Below, piece after piece: positions 52,704 through 62,800 of a stretch of DNA of 64,000 bases. Positions within the stretch are counted from its first letter, which is position 1, and the number at the start of each line of letters is the position of its first letter. Location of the stretch: NCBI GenBank assembly GCA_902795135.1, contig CADBJW010000014.1, positions 1-64,000 of the forward strand. The letters are read 5' to 3'. The stretch is from an uncultured Eubacteriales bacterium. GTDB lineage: Bacteria; Bacillota; Clostridia; Peptostreptococcales; Anaerovoracaceae. The notes under the pieces were generated by a model, which was not told the DNA's origin, made no database searches, and saw only the letters and a program-made list of their open reading frames with translations. The position numbers and the translations under genes were made by a program.

Positions 52704-52738
52704 AGCCCATCTCAGTTTTCTGCTGAGGTGGGCTTTTG
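52704..52738 (+). terminator. Terminator of the moeB-moaD unit
   Basis: AGCCCATCTCAG (52704-52715) pairs with CTGAGGTGGGCT (52723-52734, one G-U), then TTTG. The remaining stretch to 52916 has no gene and only a weak promoter-like TTGTCA at 52817. Confidence 0.85.
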
Positions 52739-52916
52739 TAATTTAAGGGTGCTTGATTTTTTTGCTACATTAATGTATATTAAGATAAGAAGAAGTTTGA
52801 AAATTCTGTAGAGTGTTTGTCAGACTATTAAATAAGAGTTGTATAGGGCGATTTGTTTTAGCCTGATTTTTTTGACTTCCGCCCGAGTCAACTCGTCTTC
52901 GGGGGGAGGTTTTATA

Positions 52917-54779
52917 ATGTATTTGTTTGACAAAAAGAAGTGCAGGGCATTCTTGGCACTTCTGCTTTCAGTGGCGATCATTTTCACATTCACACCGACG
53001 ATAACATTTGCCAACGGGGTGGATGGAGATGACCTGAACAGTGGGGTTGTTTCAGGAGAGCAAAGCGATACCGAAACGGAATCCCCGGCCACCACTGAAA
53101 ACGACCAAGTAGGTGAAGGAGAAACCCAGAACAATAACAGAGGGCTAACTGTTGAGAGTGTAACCCTCAGCAAAGAAACAGCCACAATTGCTTTGGGAAA
53201 GACCTCGACACCTACGGCAACGGTGCTGCCGGAAGAGGCAGCCGCTGAAGCTGCAGTAACATGGGCATCCAGCGATGACTCCATTGCCTCAGTTGATCAG
53301 AACGGTAAAATAACCGGATTAAAGGCAGGCACTGCAGAGATTACAGCAACGGCAGGCGGCATTACGTCGCAGCCTTGTGTGGTTACCGTAAAACCAAATT
53401 TCAAGGTAACGAAGACGCCAATAGCTGTAAATGTCGGTTCTAATGAATGGGCAAACGGAATTACGGCCACGCTAAGCATTCAGGAGGAAAACGGGGGCAC
53501 ATACAGAGTCCTCGGTCCTGATGCGGAGGATGCTGCAAAGTACGAGATGAGATGGTCCGCAATTACCGGTACGAACGCAGAGTATATGGGGTATGCGGAG
53601 TCAATGGATCCAAGCAAAGATCTAGCGGCTTCACTCGTGTTCAAGAACGCTCCTACTGCGAATAAAACCATTTCCATAAGCGGTTACGTATATTATGCGG
53701 GAACCGATTCTAAAGCGAGTGCATTTCTATCACAGTCTATCGCAATCAAACTGGGAAACACGGCAGCGGTTACAGTAAATGGAACAACCACAGAATACGG
53801 AAGTATAAACGATGCGTTAGCAGCGGCACTTCAGGCGGATAAAGCCACCATAAAGCTCCTGCAAAACGCACCGTTGAATGGTGATTTTGCTGTTGCAGAA
53901 GGCAAAGAGATAACCCTTGATCTTAATGGAAAGACATTAACCAAAGCCATGTCGTCAATTACTGTAAACGGTGGGGCGCTGACGGTTACCGATTCCAGTG
54001 ATGGCAAAGACGGGAAAATCACCGGAACCGTTGTTCCGCTTTATATAAGCGGCGGCACGTTAACGGTTGATGGTGCGGCTATCTCGGCTGATAACACATA
54101 TGCCATTTATTCTAAAGAAGAAGCGGATGCAACGGTTAATATCGAAGGCGGAGCCATTGTTACGAGCGCTGAAAAGAGCGCAGTAGTAGCACTTGGCAAA
54201 AATACCGTGAATATGGAAAACTGCACCATCACAGGTGCAGCAGACGCTCTTGCAAACAATGGGTCCTATTCAGGAACCACCACATTTAATATTGGTGAGG
54301 GAGCGAAACTGACTGGTACTGATTCTGCGTCAGTTGCGGTATATCTTCCTGGTCCAAACGTGACAACCGTTTCCGATGGAGCGGAAATAACCGGCGCAAC
54401 CGGCATATATCAGAAGGTCGGTACATTAAATATTACGGGCGGAACGATTAAAGGAACCGGTGCAAAAGCCGACTATACCTATTCAGGTAGCGGATGCAAT
54501 GCTACCGGTGACGCAGTGGTGATTGATAACTGCGGATATCCTGGCGGAACACCGCAACCAACCATTTCAGGTGGAACATTCATAAGCGCAAACGCTTCGC
54601 CGATCGGAAGTTACGCATACCCTGCGGAGGGGGAAGACGCAAAAGAGCCTGTGAATGGATTTGTATCCGGAGGAGCTTACAACAGATGGATTCACATGTG
54701 CAAAAAACGCAGATGGCACCTATTCAGTGGAAGAAGCCCTGAAGCCGATCCAGTACTATTACACATGGAACGTTCCTAG
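52917..54779 (+). CDS. Secreted repeat protein, N-terminal fragment (frameshifted gene, part 1)
   Basis: 620 residues from ATG 52917, with GGGGGGAGG upstream. A Sec signal peptide (about 1-33, cleaved after TFA) is followed by a Ser/Glu linker and a Big_2 immunoglobulin-like domain (about 75-160; AVTWASSDDSIASVDQNGKITGLKAGTAEIT, mentioned by its ends AVTWASSDD and LKAGTAEI). A beta-helix region of GGTxxVDGAAI-type turns (about 290-590) follows. The meaningful sequence ends at 54686, after GGAYNR; the last 31 residues are out of frame. The reading continues in part 2. The product is presumably a wall-associated adhesin or binding protein, but no anchor motif is seen. Confidence 0.75.
   Translation: MYLFDKKKCRAFLALLLSVAIIFTFTPTITFANGVDGDDLNSGVVSGEQSDTETESPATTENDQVGEGETQNNNRGLTVESVTLSKETATIALGKTSTPTATVLPEEAAAEAAVTWASSDDSIASVDQNGKITGLKAGTAEITATAGGITSQPCVVTVKPNFKVTKTPIAVNVGSNEWANGITATLSIQEENGGTYRVLGPDAEDAAKYEMRWSAITGTNAEYMGYAESMDPSKDLAASLVFKNAPTANKTISISGYVYYAGTDSKASAFLSQSIAIKLGNTAAVTVNGTTTEYGSINDALAAALQADKATIKLLQNAPLNGDFAVAEGKEITLDLNGKTLTKAMSSITVNGGALTVTDSSDGKDGKITGTVVPLYISGGTLTVDGAAISADNTYAIYSKEEADATVNIEGGAIVTSAEKSAVVALGKNTVNMENCTITGAADALANNGSYSGTTTFNIGEGAKLTGTDSASVAVYLPGPNVTTVSDGAEITGATGIYQKVGTLNITGGTIKGTGAKADYTYSGSGCNATGDAVVIDNCGYPGGTPQPTISGGTFISANASPIGSYAYPAEGEDAKEPVNGFVSGGAYNRWIHMCKKRRWHLFSGRSPEADPVLLHMERS
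54585..54686 (+). repeat. 102-bp direct repeat, copy 1
   Basis: Identical base for base to 55867-55968, although flanking homologous sequence has diverged. It encodes NASPIGSYAYPAEGEDAKEP and onward to GGAYNR. The reading frame breaks immediately after it. Confidence 0.9.
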
Positions 54780-56004
54780 TGTGTTTTATTTCGCGGATGA
54801 AGATCCTGTGCCTGCCAGAACGACACAGGGTGTGATCCCGAAGATTAAACGTGAGGGTGAAAGTTCCTACCACGCTCCGGAGGACTTCGTAGAGATAAGC
54901 TGGAAGGTCACGGATTCTGATGCATCAAGCGTCGAAGCGGAAGCATCGTCGATCGCGACCGTGGATGAGAATGGACTGGTGACCTTTACGAAGCCGGGTT
55001 CCGTAAAGGTCTGGCTCACGATGACAGATTCCGCAGGGACAAAGTCCGCCAGCAAGAGTGCCAGCTACAAGATCGCCCCGGCATATATTGAGAGAGATGG
55101 GGAAAGAGTTGCGTATGCGACCCTCCTTGCGGCCTTCAATGCTGCGCAGGACGGCGAGACGATCGTACTCGGCAGCGACTATACAGCAAAGAACATCGGC
55201 AAAATGACGATGAATAAGGACGCTTCTGTGACCATCGATCTGAATGGGCATAAGGTCGCGATGAATCAGGACTACGCTGCTAACGCTTACGGTGCGTTCT
55301 TTACGGTCAAAAAAGGCACACTGACGATCAAAGACAGTGCCGGAGGCGGCAGTGTCGAAGCAGCCGGAACAAACTGCAGAGCATTTCATTTGGATGGCAC
55401 GGGCAATGCTGAGGCATCGGATGCCAAACTGGTCATAGACAAAGGAGTATCCGTGTCCTCGTCGAAGGATTGCTGTGTGACCATAGTCGGAAAGGCGACG
55501 CTGGAGACGGAAGGAGATCTCAGCTCATCGGCTGACTTCGCAATAGCCGGTAACGGAAGCGAAGGAAACGGCGGATATGTCATCAACGTAAAGGATGGAA
55601 GCATAACCGGCGAGGAGATCGCCATCTACCACCCGAATGACGGAACACTGACGATCAGCGGTGGAACCGTAACAGGCAATACCGCGATCTACCAGAAGGC
55701 CGGCAGCCTGAACATCACAGGCGGCACGGTCACGGGTAATGGAGAGAAGAAAGAATATACATACAATGGCAACGGTGCCAATGCGACAGGCGACGCAATC
55801 GTCATTGACAACTGTGGCTACCCGGGAGGTGTTCCGGCACCTGCGATCACAGGCGGCACGATTAATAGCGCAAACGCTTCGCCGATCGGAAGTTACGCAT
55901 ACCCTGCGGAGGGGGAAGACGCAAAAGAGCCTGTGAATGGATTTGTATCCGGAGGAGCTTACAACAGAACGCAGATGGCTTATACGAGATTCTCAGAGCC
56001 ATGA
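54655..56004 (+). CDS. Secreted repeat protein, middle fragment (frameshifted gene, part 2)
   Basis: Open in the +1 frame relative to part 1. True homology starts at about 54688 (TDGFTCAKNADGTYSVEEA), directly after the 102-bp repeat. It then has a second Big-like domain (about 75-140; TVDENGLVTFTKPG) and another beta-helix block, ending NGFVSGGAYNR at the second repeat and a short out-of-frame tail. The block before each break is homologous, so the gene is built of repeated modules. The ATG at 54655 lies inside the repeat and is unlikely to be a natural start. Confidence 0.7.
   Translation: MDLYPEELTTDGFTCAKNADGTYSVEEALKPIQYYYTWNVPSVFYFADEDPVPARTTQGVIPKIKREGESSYHAPEDFVEISWKVTDSDASSVEAEASSIATVDENGLVTFTKPGSVKVWLTMTDSAGTKSASKSASYKIAPAYIERDGERVAYATLLAAFNAAQDGETIVLGSDYTAKNIGKMTMNKDASVTIDLNGHKVAMNQDYAANAYGAFFTVKKGTLTIKDSAGGGSVEAAGTNCRAFHLDGTGNAEASDAKLVIDKGVSVSSSKDCCVTIVGKATLETEGDLSSSADFAIAGNGSEGNGGYVINVKDGSITGEEIAIYHPNDGTLTISGGTVTGNTAIYQKAGSLNITGGTVTGNGEKKEYTYNGNGANATGDAIVIDNCGYPGGVPAPAITGGTINSANASPIGSYAYPAEGEDAKEPVNGFVSGGAYNRTQMAYTRFSEP
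55867..55968 (+). repeat. 102-bp direct repeat, copy 2
   Basis: Exact copy of 54585-54686, offset 1282 bp, which is one more than a multiple of three. After copy 1 the sequence continues for 20 bp and then ACGCAGATGGC; after copy 2 it goes straight to ACGCAGATGGC. Copy 2 therefore lacks that 20-bp segment and changes frame again. Confidence 0.9.
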
Positions 56005-59000
56005 AACTGAATCCGGAAAGCCTGGAACTGTACATCAATGACCTGGGAAGGATCCAGGTAGAGAACGCCATCGACGGCTACTACTATTACTGGAAATATG
56101 AAGGGAAGGCCATCGGATCCGGAGGATTTAACGGCGCGACCGGAGAAGGCCGTCCATACGGAAAGGCAGCCGGAGAAGGCACAGCCACGATGACGGTCTA
56201 TACCGATAATACGAAGACCGAGCAGGTCGGACAGCCACTGGTCTGCAACGTCACGGTCAAGGACGTCTCGGCAAGAGTCGACGGCACCGAATACACCGTG
56301 GCAGACTTCCAGAACGCAGTTGCGGCAGCGGTCAGCAGCGGCAAGGTGCTGGAAGTTTACACAGACAACGGAAGAGTCACCCTGACAGAAGGACAGACCC
56401 TGAAGGTGAAGGCAGCCGATAACCGCGGCAAGGGCAAGGTGACCGTATCGGCCCCTGCGGCAACGGCCACATCCATGTACGTCATAGAGAAGACGACAGA
56501 TGCGGATACAGGAATCACGACCTATACCTGCGAAGATAAAGGAACGCCGAACGTGGAATACACGGCAGCGGACGGAACGAAGAGCTACTCTGCGAAGCTG
56601 ACGATGGACAAGGCAGGGACCTACAAACTGCTGAACAGCTTCGAAAGCACCAGGACCAATGTAACCGCACAAGATGTGGTACTGGATCTGAACGGAAAGA
56701 CCGTCACATTTGATACCGGGGACACTTATCCTGCGATCATGGTGGGGACAACGACCAAGACCGGCGGACTGACGATCAAAGACAGCAGTGAAGACGGGAC
56801 CGGAGCCATCGTGAACGGCGGAGGCATCGGCGTCTGGCCGGCTTACCGGAGCAGCAAATTGACGGTGGAAGGCGGAAGCATCACAGCGAAGGTCAGCGCG
56901 ATCTACACGAGCAACGGATGCACGGCCCAGATCACAGGCGGGACCTTCAAGGTCAGCGGCGAGGACAAGAACTTCGTCCTGAACTGCAAGGACGACAACA
57001 AGGAAACGATCACCGTAAGCGGCGGGACCTTCTACGGATTCGATCCGGCGGACAACGCGGCAGACGGTGAACACACCAATTACCTGGCAGAAGGCTATGT
57101 TGTTAAGACCGGACAGGACGGTAGCGAAACAACCTATACAGTCGTTGATGCATTGCAGGCTGCAAAGGAAGAAGCATTAGCAGAACTGAACGAAGTAGAT
57201 GCCGATTCCTACGTTGAGTCCCAACAGTACAAAGTATATAAACTGGTAGAAAACGCAAAGAAGAATGTTGAGGCGGCAAAATCGGTTGATGAAGTAAATG
57301 AAATCATGGAAGCATTCAGAACCGATCTTGCGAAATTTAAAACACTCGACCAGGCGAAAGAAGACGCCATAGCGACACTGGAAGGCTATAAAGATGCCGC
57401 CGATTACAGAGACGCAGAAAAGACGGCTCTCGCGGAAGCAATCGAAGCCGGCACAAGCGCAATCAATAACGCAACCACCAAGGAAGCAGTAGAAGAAGCC
57501 CTTGCAGCAGCAAAGGCGCAGATTGACGAACTGAAAACCGCCGCCCAGTACGAAGCCGAAGAGGCTGAGGCAGCCGCGAATGCCACAGCAGAGGCGCTTG
57601 CAAAAGCCAAGTCCGATGCTCTGACCGAGCTGAACAGCTATAAAGACCCGGCCGACTACAGAGACGCAGAGAAGACGGCGCTGAGAGCGCTTAAGTCCGA
57701 GGCGCGGGAAGCCATCAACGCAGCAACCACACCGGACGAAGTTGCAGCAGCGCTGGCAGCGGCGAAGGACGAAATGGATGGGCTGAAGACAGCGGCCCAG
57801 TATGAGGAAGAAGAAGCCACGGCTGCTTCTCAGGCCCTCGCAAAGGCCAAGACAGATGCCATAACAGCACTGGAAGGCTATAAAGACGCCGCCGACTACA
57901 GAGACGCAGAAAAGACGGCTCTTGCAGAAGCAATCGAAGCCGGCACGAGCGCGATCAATAACGCAACCACCAAGGAAGCAGTAGAAGAAGCCCTTGCAGC
58001 AGCAAAGGCGCAGATCGACGAACTGAAGACCGCCGCCCAGTACGAAGCCGAAGAGGCTGAGGCAGCCGCGAATGCCACAGCAGAGGCACTTGCAAAAGCC
58101 AAGTCCGATGCGCTGACCGAACTGAACAGCTATAAGGATCCGGCGGATTACAGAGACTTAGAGAAGACAGCTATTAGAGCAATCAAGGCAGAAACACGGG
58201 AAGCTATCAACGCGGCAACCACACCGGATGAAGTTGCAGCAGCGCTGGCAGCGGCGAAGGACGAACTGGATGAGCTGAAGACAGCCGCCCAGTATGAAGC
58301 CGAAGAGGCTGAAGAGGCTGCAACAGCGGCGGCACAAGCACTTGAAAATGCAAAAGCAGACGCACTTGATGCGCTGAACAACATCAATCCTGCAGACTAT
58401 CGCGATACTGCCCGTGAAGGACAGACTGAGACAGATAAAGCTCAGGTAGAGAACATTATAGACAGTGCAAAGGCAGCAATAGCGTCAGCCACGACGCCAG
58501 AACAAGTTGCGCAGATACTTGATGAGGCAGCTACAAGTCTCCAGCAAATTCCTACGAACCAGGATCTCACTGAAAAAGAAGAGAAGGAGTTGAAGGATGC
58601 CAAGGACGCTGCAATTGCGGCCATAAAGGAAATCATGGACGACGCAGCGGATAAGATTTCAGATGCTGATAAGAGTGCAGCGGAAAATGCGGCTATGAGC
58701 GCGAAACTTGATGCACTCACAGCGACAACGCCAGCAGACGCAGCAGCAGCAGCGCAGCAGTTGACTGATTTAGTTAATGGGATGATACAGGCGCAGGAAG
58801 CAGCCGAGAATGCTTTGGCAACTGCAAAGACAGACGCAGCCGCTGCATTGGACGAGTACATCAGTGACGAAAATCTTGCTAAATACAGAGATTCAGAGAA
58901 GCAGGCCATCAAAGACGCGGTTGAGGAAGCAAAAGCAGCGATTTCTGCAGCGACGACGCCTGAAGAGGTCAATCAGATTCTCTCAAATGCGAAGTCAGCA

Positions 59001-59765
59001 GTTGGCGCTGTAAAGACGGATGCGCAGCTTACGCAGGAAGAGGCGGCAACAAAACCGACGAAACCTGCTACAACGAAGCCAACAACAGCAACGACGCCGA
59101 AGAAGACAAGCAGTACGACTGCAAAGAAGACCAGGTCTGCTGCAGCAGCGGAAAAAGCCATCACAGGCATGAAGACCGATGGAGATCCACCGGGAGCCAC
59201 ATTTGCGAAGCTTCAGCTGAAATCGACGAAGCAGACAAAAACTTCCATCGCACTCAAATGGATTTCCGTAAAAGGTGCGAAACAGTACATCGTCTATGGA
59301 AATGCCTGCGGGAATGCAAACAAACCGAAACAGCTTGCGAAGACAACGGGAACAGCAAAAACATTCTCAGCAGTTGCCGGTAAGAAGCTCAAGAAGGGCA
59401 CGTACTACAAGTTCGTAGTCGTTGCACTCGATGCAAAGGGAAATGTCGTATCCGTTTCAAAACTGATTCACGTAGCGACAACGGGCGGCAAAGTCGGCAA
59501 CCACAAGAAGGTCAAAGTAAAGAAATCGGTTACCAAGAAGGCCAAGAAGCTTAAAGTAGGCAAGACCCTGAAACTGAAAGCGAAGGCCGTAAAGAAAAAG
59601 AAGAAGGTCAAGAAACACGCCAAGGTAAGATACGAATCGACGAACACGAAAATCGCGGCCGTTACTTCCGGCGGCAAAGTTACTGCAAAGAAACGAGGCA
59701 CCTGTTACATATATGCTTATGCGCAGAACGGTGTATTCAAGAGGATCAAGATAGTAGTCAAATAA
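56001..59765 (+). CDS. Secreted repeat protein, C-terminal fragment (frameshifted gene, part 3)
   Basis: 1254 residues, returning to the part 1 frame; in-frame homology reaches upstream to about 55969 (NADGLYEILRA). Residues 1-370 continue the beta-helix. About 375-1020 are three-helix-like repeats with the motif YKD(A/P)ADYRDAEKTAL and TAAQYEAEEAE, resembling FIVAR-type coiled domains. Then come a Thr/Pro/Lys linker, a fibronectin-like domain and a very basic Big-like C-terminus (KVTAKKRGTCYIYAYA). No LPXTG or S-layer motif. The ATG at 56001 has no ribosome-binding site, supporting a broken single gene. Confidence 0.72.
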   Translation: MKLNPESLELYINDLGRIQVENAIDGYYYYWKYEGKAIGSGGFNGATGEGRPYGKAAGEGTATMTVYTDNTKTEQVGQPLVCNVTVKDVSARVDGTEYTVADFQNAVAAAVSSGKVLEVYTDNGRVTLTEGQTLKVKAADNRGKGKVTVSAPAATATSMYVIEKTTDADTGITTYTCEDKGTPNVEYTAADGTKSYSAKLTMDKAGTYKLLNSFESTRTNVTAQDVVLDLNGKTVTFDTGDTYPAIMVGTTTKTGGLTIKDSSEDGTGAIVNGGGIGVWPAYRSSKLTVEGGSITAKVSAIYTSNGCTAQITGGTFKVSGEDKNFVLNCKDDNKETITVSGGTFYGFDPADNAADGEHTNYLAEGYVVKTGQDGSETTYTVVDALQAAKEEALAELNEVDADSYVESQQYKVYKLVENAKKNVEAAKSVDEVNEIMEAFRTDLAKFKTLDQAKEDAIATLEGYKDAADYRDAEKTALAEAIEAGTSAINNATTKEAVEEALAAAKAQIDELKTAAQYEAEEAEAAANATAEALAKAKSDALTELNSYKDPADYRDAEKTALRALKSEAREAINAATTPDEVAAALAAAKDEMDGLKTAAQYEEEEATAASQALAKAKTDAITALEGYKDAADYRDAEKTALAEAIEAGTSAINNATTKEAVEEALAAAKAQIDELKTAAQYEAEEAEAAANATAEALAKAKSDALTELNSYKDPADYRDLEKTAIRAIKAETREAINAATTPDEVAAALAAAKDELDELKTAAQYEAEEAEEAATAAAQALENAKADALDALNNINPADYRDTAREGQTETDKAQVENIIDSAKAAIASATTPEQVAQILDEAATSLQQIPTNQDLTEKEEKELKDAKDAAIAAIKEIMDDAADKISDADKSAAENAAMSAKLDALTATTPADAAAAAQQLTDLVNGMIQAQEAAENALATAKTDAAAALDEYISDENLAKYRDSEKQAIKDAVEEAKAAISAATTPEEVNQILSNAKSAVGAVKTDAQLTQEEAATKPTKPATTKPTTATTPKKTSSTTAKKTRSAAAAEKAITGMKTDGDPPGATFAKLQLKSTKQTKTSIALKWISVKGAKQYIVYGNACGNANKPKQLAKTTGTAKTFSAVAGKKLKKGTYYKFVVVALDAKGNVVSVSKLIHVATTGGKVGNHKKVKVKKSVTKKAKKLKVGKTLKLKAKAVKKKKKVKKHAKVRYESTNTKIAAVTSGGKVTAKKRGTCYIYAYAQNGVFKRIKIVVK
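57380..58350 (+). repeat. 492-bp tandem repeat within the coiled-coil region
   Basis: The unit beginning GGAAGGCTATAAAGA at 57380 recurs at 57872, a 492-bp (164-codon) period that keeps frame. Identity is high but not perfect: third-position changes accumulate and the second half drifts (EKTALRALKSEA versus EKTAIRAIKAET). Each unit holds two shorter homologous subunits. Confidence 0.85.
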
Positions 59766-59791
59766 AGTAACGAAAGACCGGCATTCGTAAA

Positions 59792-59824
59792 AAAGCTGCC
59801 GCATTAATGCGGCAGCTTTCTTAT
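59792..59824. terminator. Bidirectional terminator between convergent genes
   Basis: A 28-bp perfect palindrome from 59792 to 59819, with arms AAAGCTGCCGCATT and AATGCGGCAGCTTT, serves both the repeat-protein gene and mop2. Confidence 0.92.
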
Positions 59825-59849
59825 AGCTTTATTTAGGTCATCCGACAAA

Positions 59850-62800
59850 TTATTTTCTGATCTTATCTCTGTAGTTGAGATACTGATCGTCCTGACCTGG
59901 CTTCCAGCGTACGCCTGCTTCACCGAGTTCACCGAATTCGATGTCTTCCGGCTTTGTAGGGTTCATTGGATTTTCCTTGATGTGCTTAACAGCATCATAC
60001 AGTTCGGATCCGAGGAAGTACTTCTCAGGCTTGTTCGGATTTGGTTCGCCCTTAGCCTTTGCTTCGATACCAGCCTTGATCTTATCTGGTGTTGCAGGCA
60101 GTTCATAGATACGAACGCCAACAGCGTTGTTGATCGCATTGATAACTGCCATGTGATCGGAGGACTGGAATGCTTCGGAAGCACCGGAGGAACCAAATGG
60201 ACCACGAGGGTCTTCTCCGTCAACGTGGATGTAGTTGAAGTCAGGAGCATCCGGGATATCGTTCGCATAGAGGATACCAGCCTTAACCATGTTCCAATCC
60301 TTTTCAGGATTTTCATAGTTTTCTGTGAGGGCGAATCCGATTGCGTGTGACATACCACCGTAGATCTGGCCTTCAACAGCCTGAATGTTACCAGGTTTAC
60401 CAATCCATTCTACGCAAGTCATGCCAGTACACTTGGTCTTACCGGTTGCAACTTCAACGTCAACGGTAGCCAGGAACAATGCATAAGTGTAGGTGTAAGT
60501 CGGGTTACCTGATCCATCGTTTGGATCCAGATCGTAGAAGTAGTTGTATTCATCGATCGTAGCCCAGTCACCCTGATATCTTGTTGGCAGACCTTCTGCT
60601 ACCATTTCATCGTATGTTCTGTAAGAACCATCTTCTTTTCTCATGGCGTCAGCCAGGTTCTTAGCAGCAACGATCGTAGCCTTACCATTCGCATAGTGTG
60701 ATCTGGAACCAGCGGATTCACCAGTGTTTGGACAATACTTGGAGTCATCCTGGATCAGCTTGATGTCATTCGGAGTTACTTCTGGGAAGTAAGGCTTCAG
60801 AGCTTCCAGAGTACAGATGAGTGAACCCTGGTCACCGCCCTGGCCCTGATCCTGCCAAGTGTCGTACTTTCTGAATGTTCCATCTGGCATCAGCTCGATA
60901 GCAACGTGGGATTCGTCGATTGCGCCAAGGCCAACGTTGTAGCCGCCCCATGCGATACCAACGCCCTTCTTGATATCTTCGTGATCTTTGTTCCAAGCTT
61001 CCACTTCAGCCTTCTTTTCATCGTAGATTGGCTTCAGTTTATCCATCATCTCTTCCATTGGATAGTGGAGGTAAGGAAGCTGGTTGATGTTTGTATCTTC
61101 CGGAGTTCTAGCGATGTTCTTATATCTCAGCTCGAATGGATCGATTCCAGCTTCTTCTGCCAGCATGTCTACCAGTGCTTCGGAGCAAGTGTAAGTCTGT
61201 GGAGCACCATAGCCTCTGTATGCAGTTGTCCATGAATGGTTCGTAACAGCAGCTCTGTTCATACCTACTACATTTGGCATGTAGTATGGATAGAACATAA
61301 ATCTGGATGTCTTAGTCAGCTTGTCATCACCGAAGTCAGTGTAGCAACCTGCATCAAGACCAACTTCATATTCGCCAGCAACGAACTTGCCGTCTGCATC
61401 ACAGGCCATTCTGCCGTTCCAGTAGGACGGTGAACGCTTACCGGTAACTGCCATGAACTGCTTGTAATCCATGGACAGTGAGCAAGGCATCTTAGTAACC
61501 ATCGTTGCGTATGCGCAGAGAGTCCAGTTATGTGCATTCATTGCCCAACCGAAGGATCCGCCAGTAGGGTTTTCGATGAGACGAAGCTTATCCGCTTCGA
61601 TTCCGAGGGCGTTTGCCATTTCGTCTCTATCCCAGTAGAGTGTCATGGTCTTGCAGTGTACGCAGAGGTTGTCATCTTCATCGTAATATGTCTGAGCTAC
61701 GTCGCCTTCGATGGACATGTGAGGTTCTCTGGATGAATAGAAGGAACCTTCAACGGAGTATGCCGCATTTTCGATCAGTTCAGGAACATGCTCGTCATCG
61801 CCCTTCAGAACAGGCATGTTCGTGTAAACGTTCTTGCCATAAGTGTCAGGGAACCAGTCGTAGATCTTCTCAGCGTCAGGTTTAACGGCATCCAGATAAT
61901 TCATGTATGCAGGCAGTTCTTCGATGTCGACTTTTACCTTGTCGACTGCAGCCTTTGCATGATCTCTGGTGTCAGCAACGACCAGTGCAACAACGTCGCC
62001 ATACCATACGATTTCGTCTTCAGCCAGTACGTGGTGGTTTTCCTGCAGCTCGATGGTTCTTTCGGAGAATCCAAAGGCCATGAAGTAGTTGTTGCAGCCA
62101 ATTTCCTTGATGTCCTTAGCAGTGATGACTTTCACTACGCCAGGCATTGCTTCTGCTTCTGCAACATCGATGTTCTTGATCTTTGCATGGCTGGTGATTC
62201 TTGGCATTACCATTTCGACCTTCAGAGTCTCAGCTGGCATGTGCAGTTCTACGTCATCACCGTAGTCGCATACACCGCATGCCTTAGGCAGAGCGTTCGG
62301 TCTTTCGAGAGGTTTGCCATAGAAGTTGCCGATATCCTTGGACCAGTCATAGCGGAAGTCTTCAACAGTCTTCTCGCCTCTGAGTACTTCAGCAGCCGCC
62401 ATTACAGCATCCACGATCTGCTTGTATCCAGTACATCTGCAGATGTTTCTATGCTTCGTGAACCAGTCTCTGACTTCTTCTCTTGTAGGACTTGGATTTT
62501 CCTGCAGGAGCTGGTATGCAGAAACGATGAATCCAGGAACACAGAAACCGCACTGTACGGCGCCGCATGCAACCCAAAGTGACTGAAGCGGATGAGGATA
62601 GTTGACACTACCGATACCTTCAATTGTAGTCACCTTACTGTACTCTTCGACTTTGGCGATTTTTCTTGTACAGGAACGGATTACCTTACCATCGAGGATG
62701 ACGGAGCAGGCTCCGCAGACGCCATAGCCGCAACCGATTTTCGTGCCTGTCAGGCCGAGACGGCGAAGTACGTCGGCAAGCGTGTCCTTCTCAGGATCAC

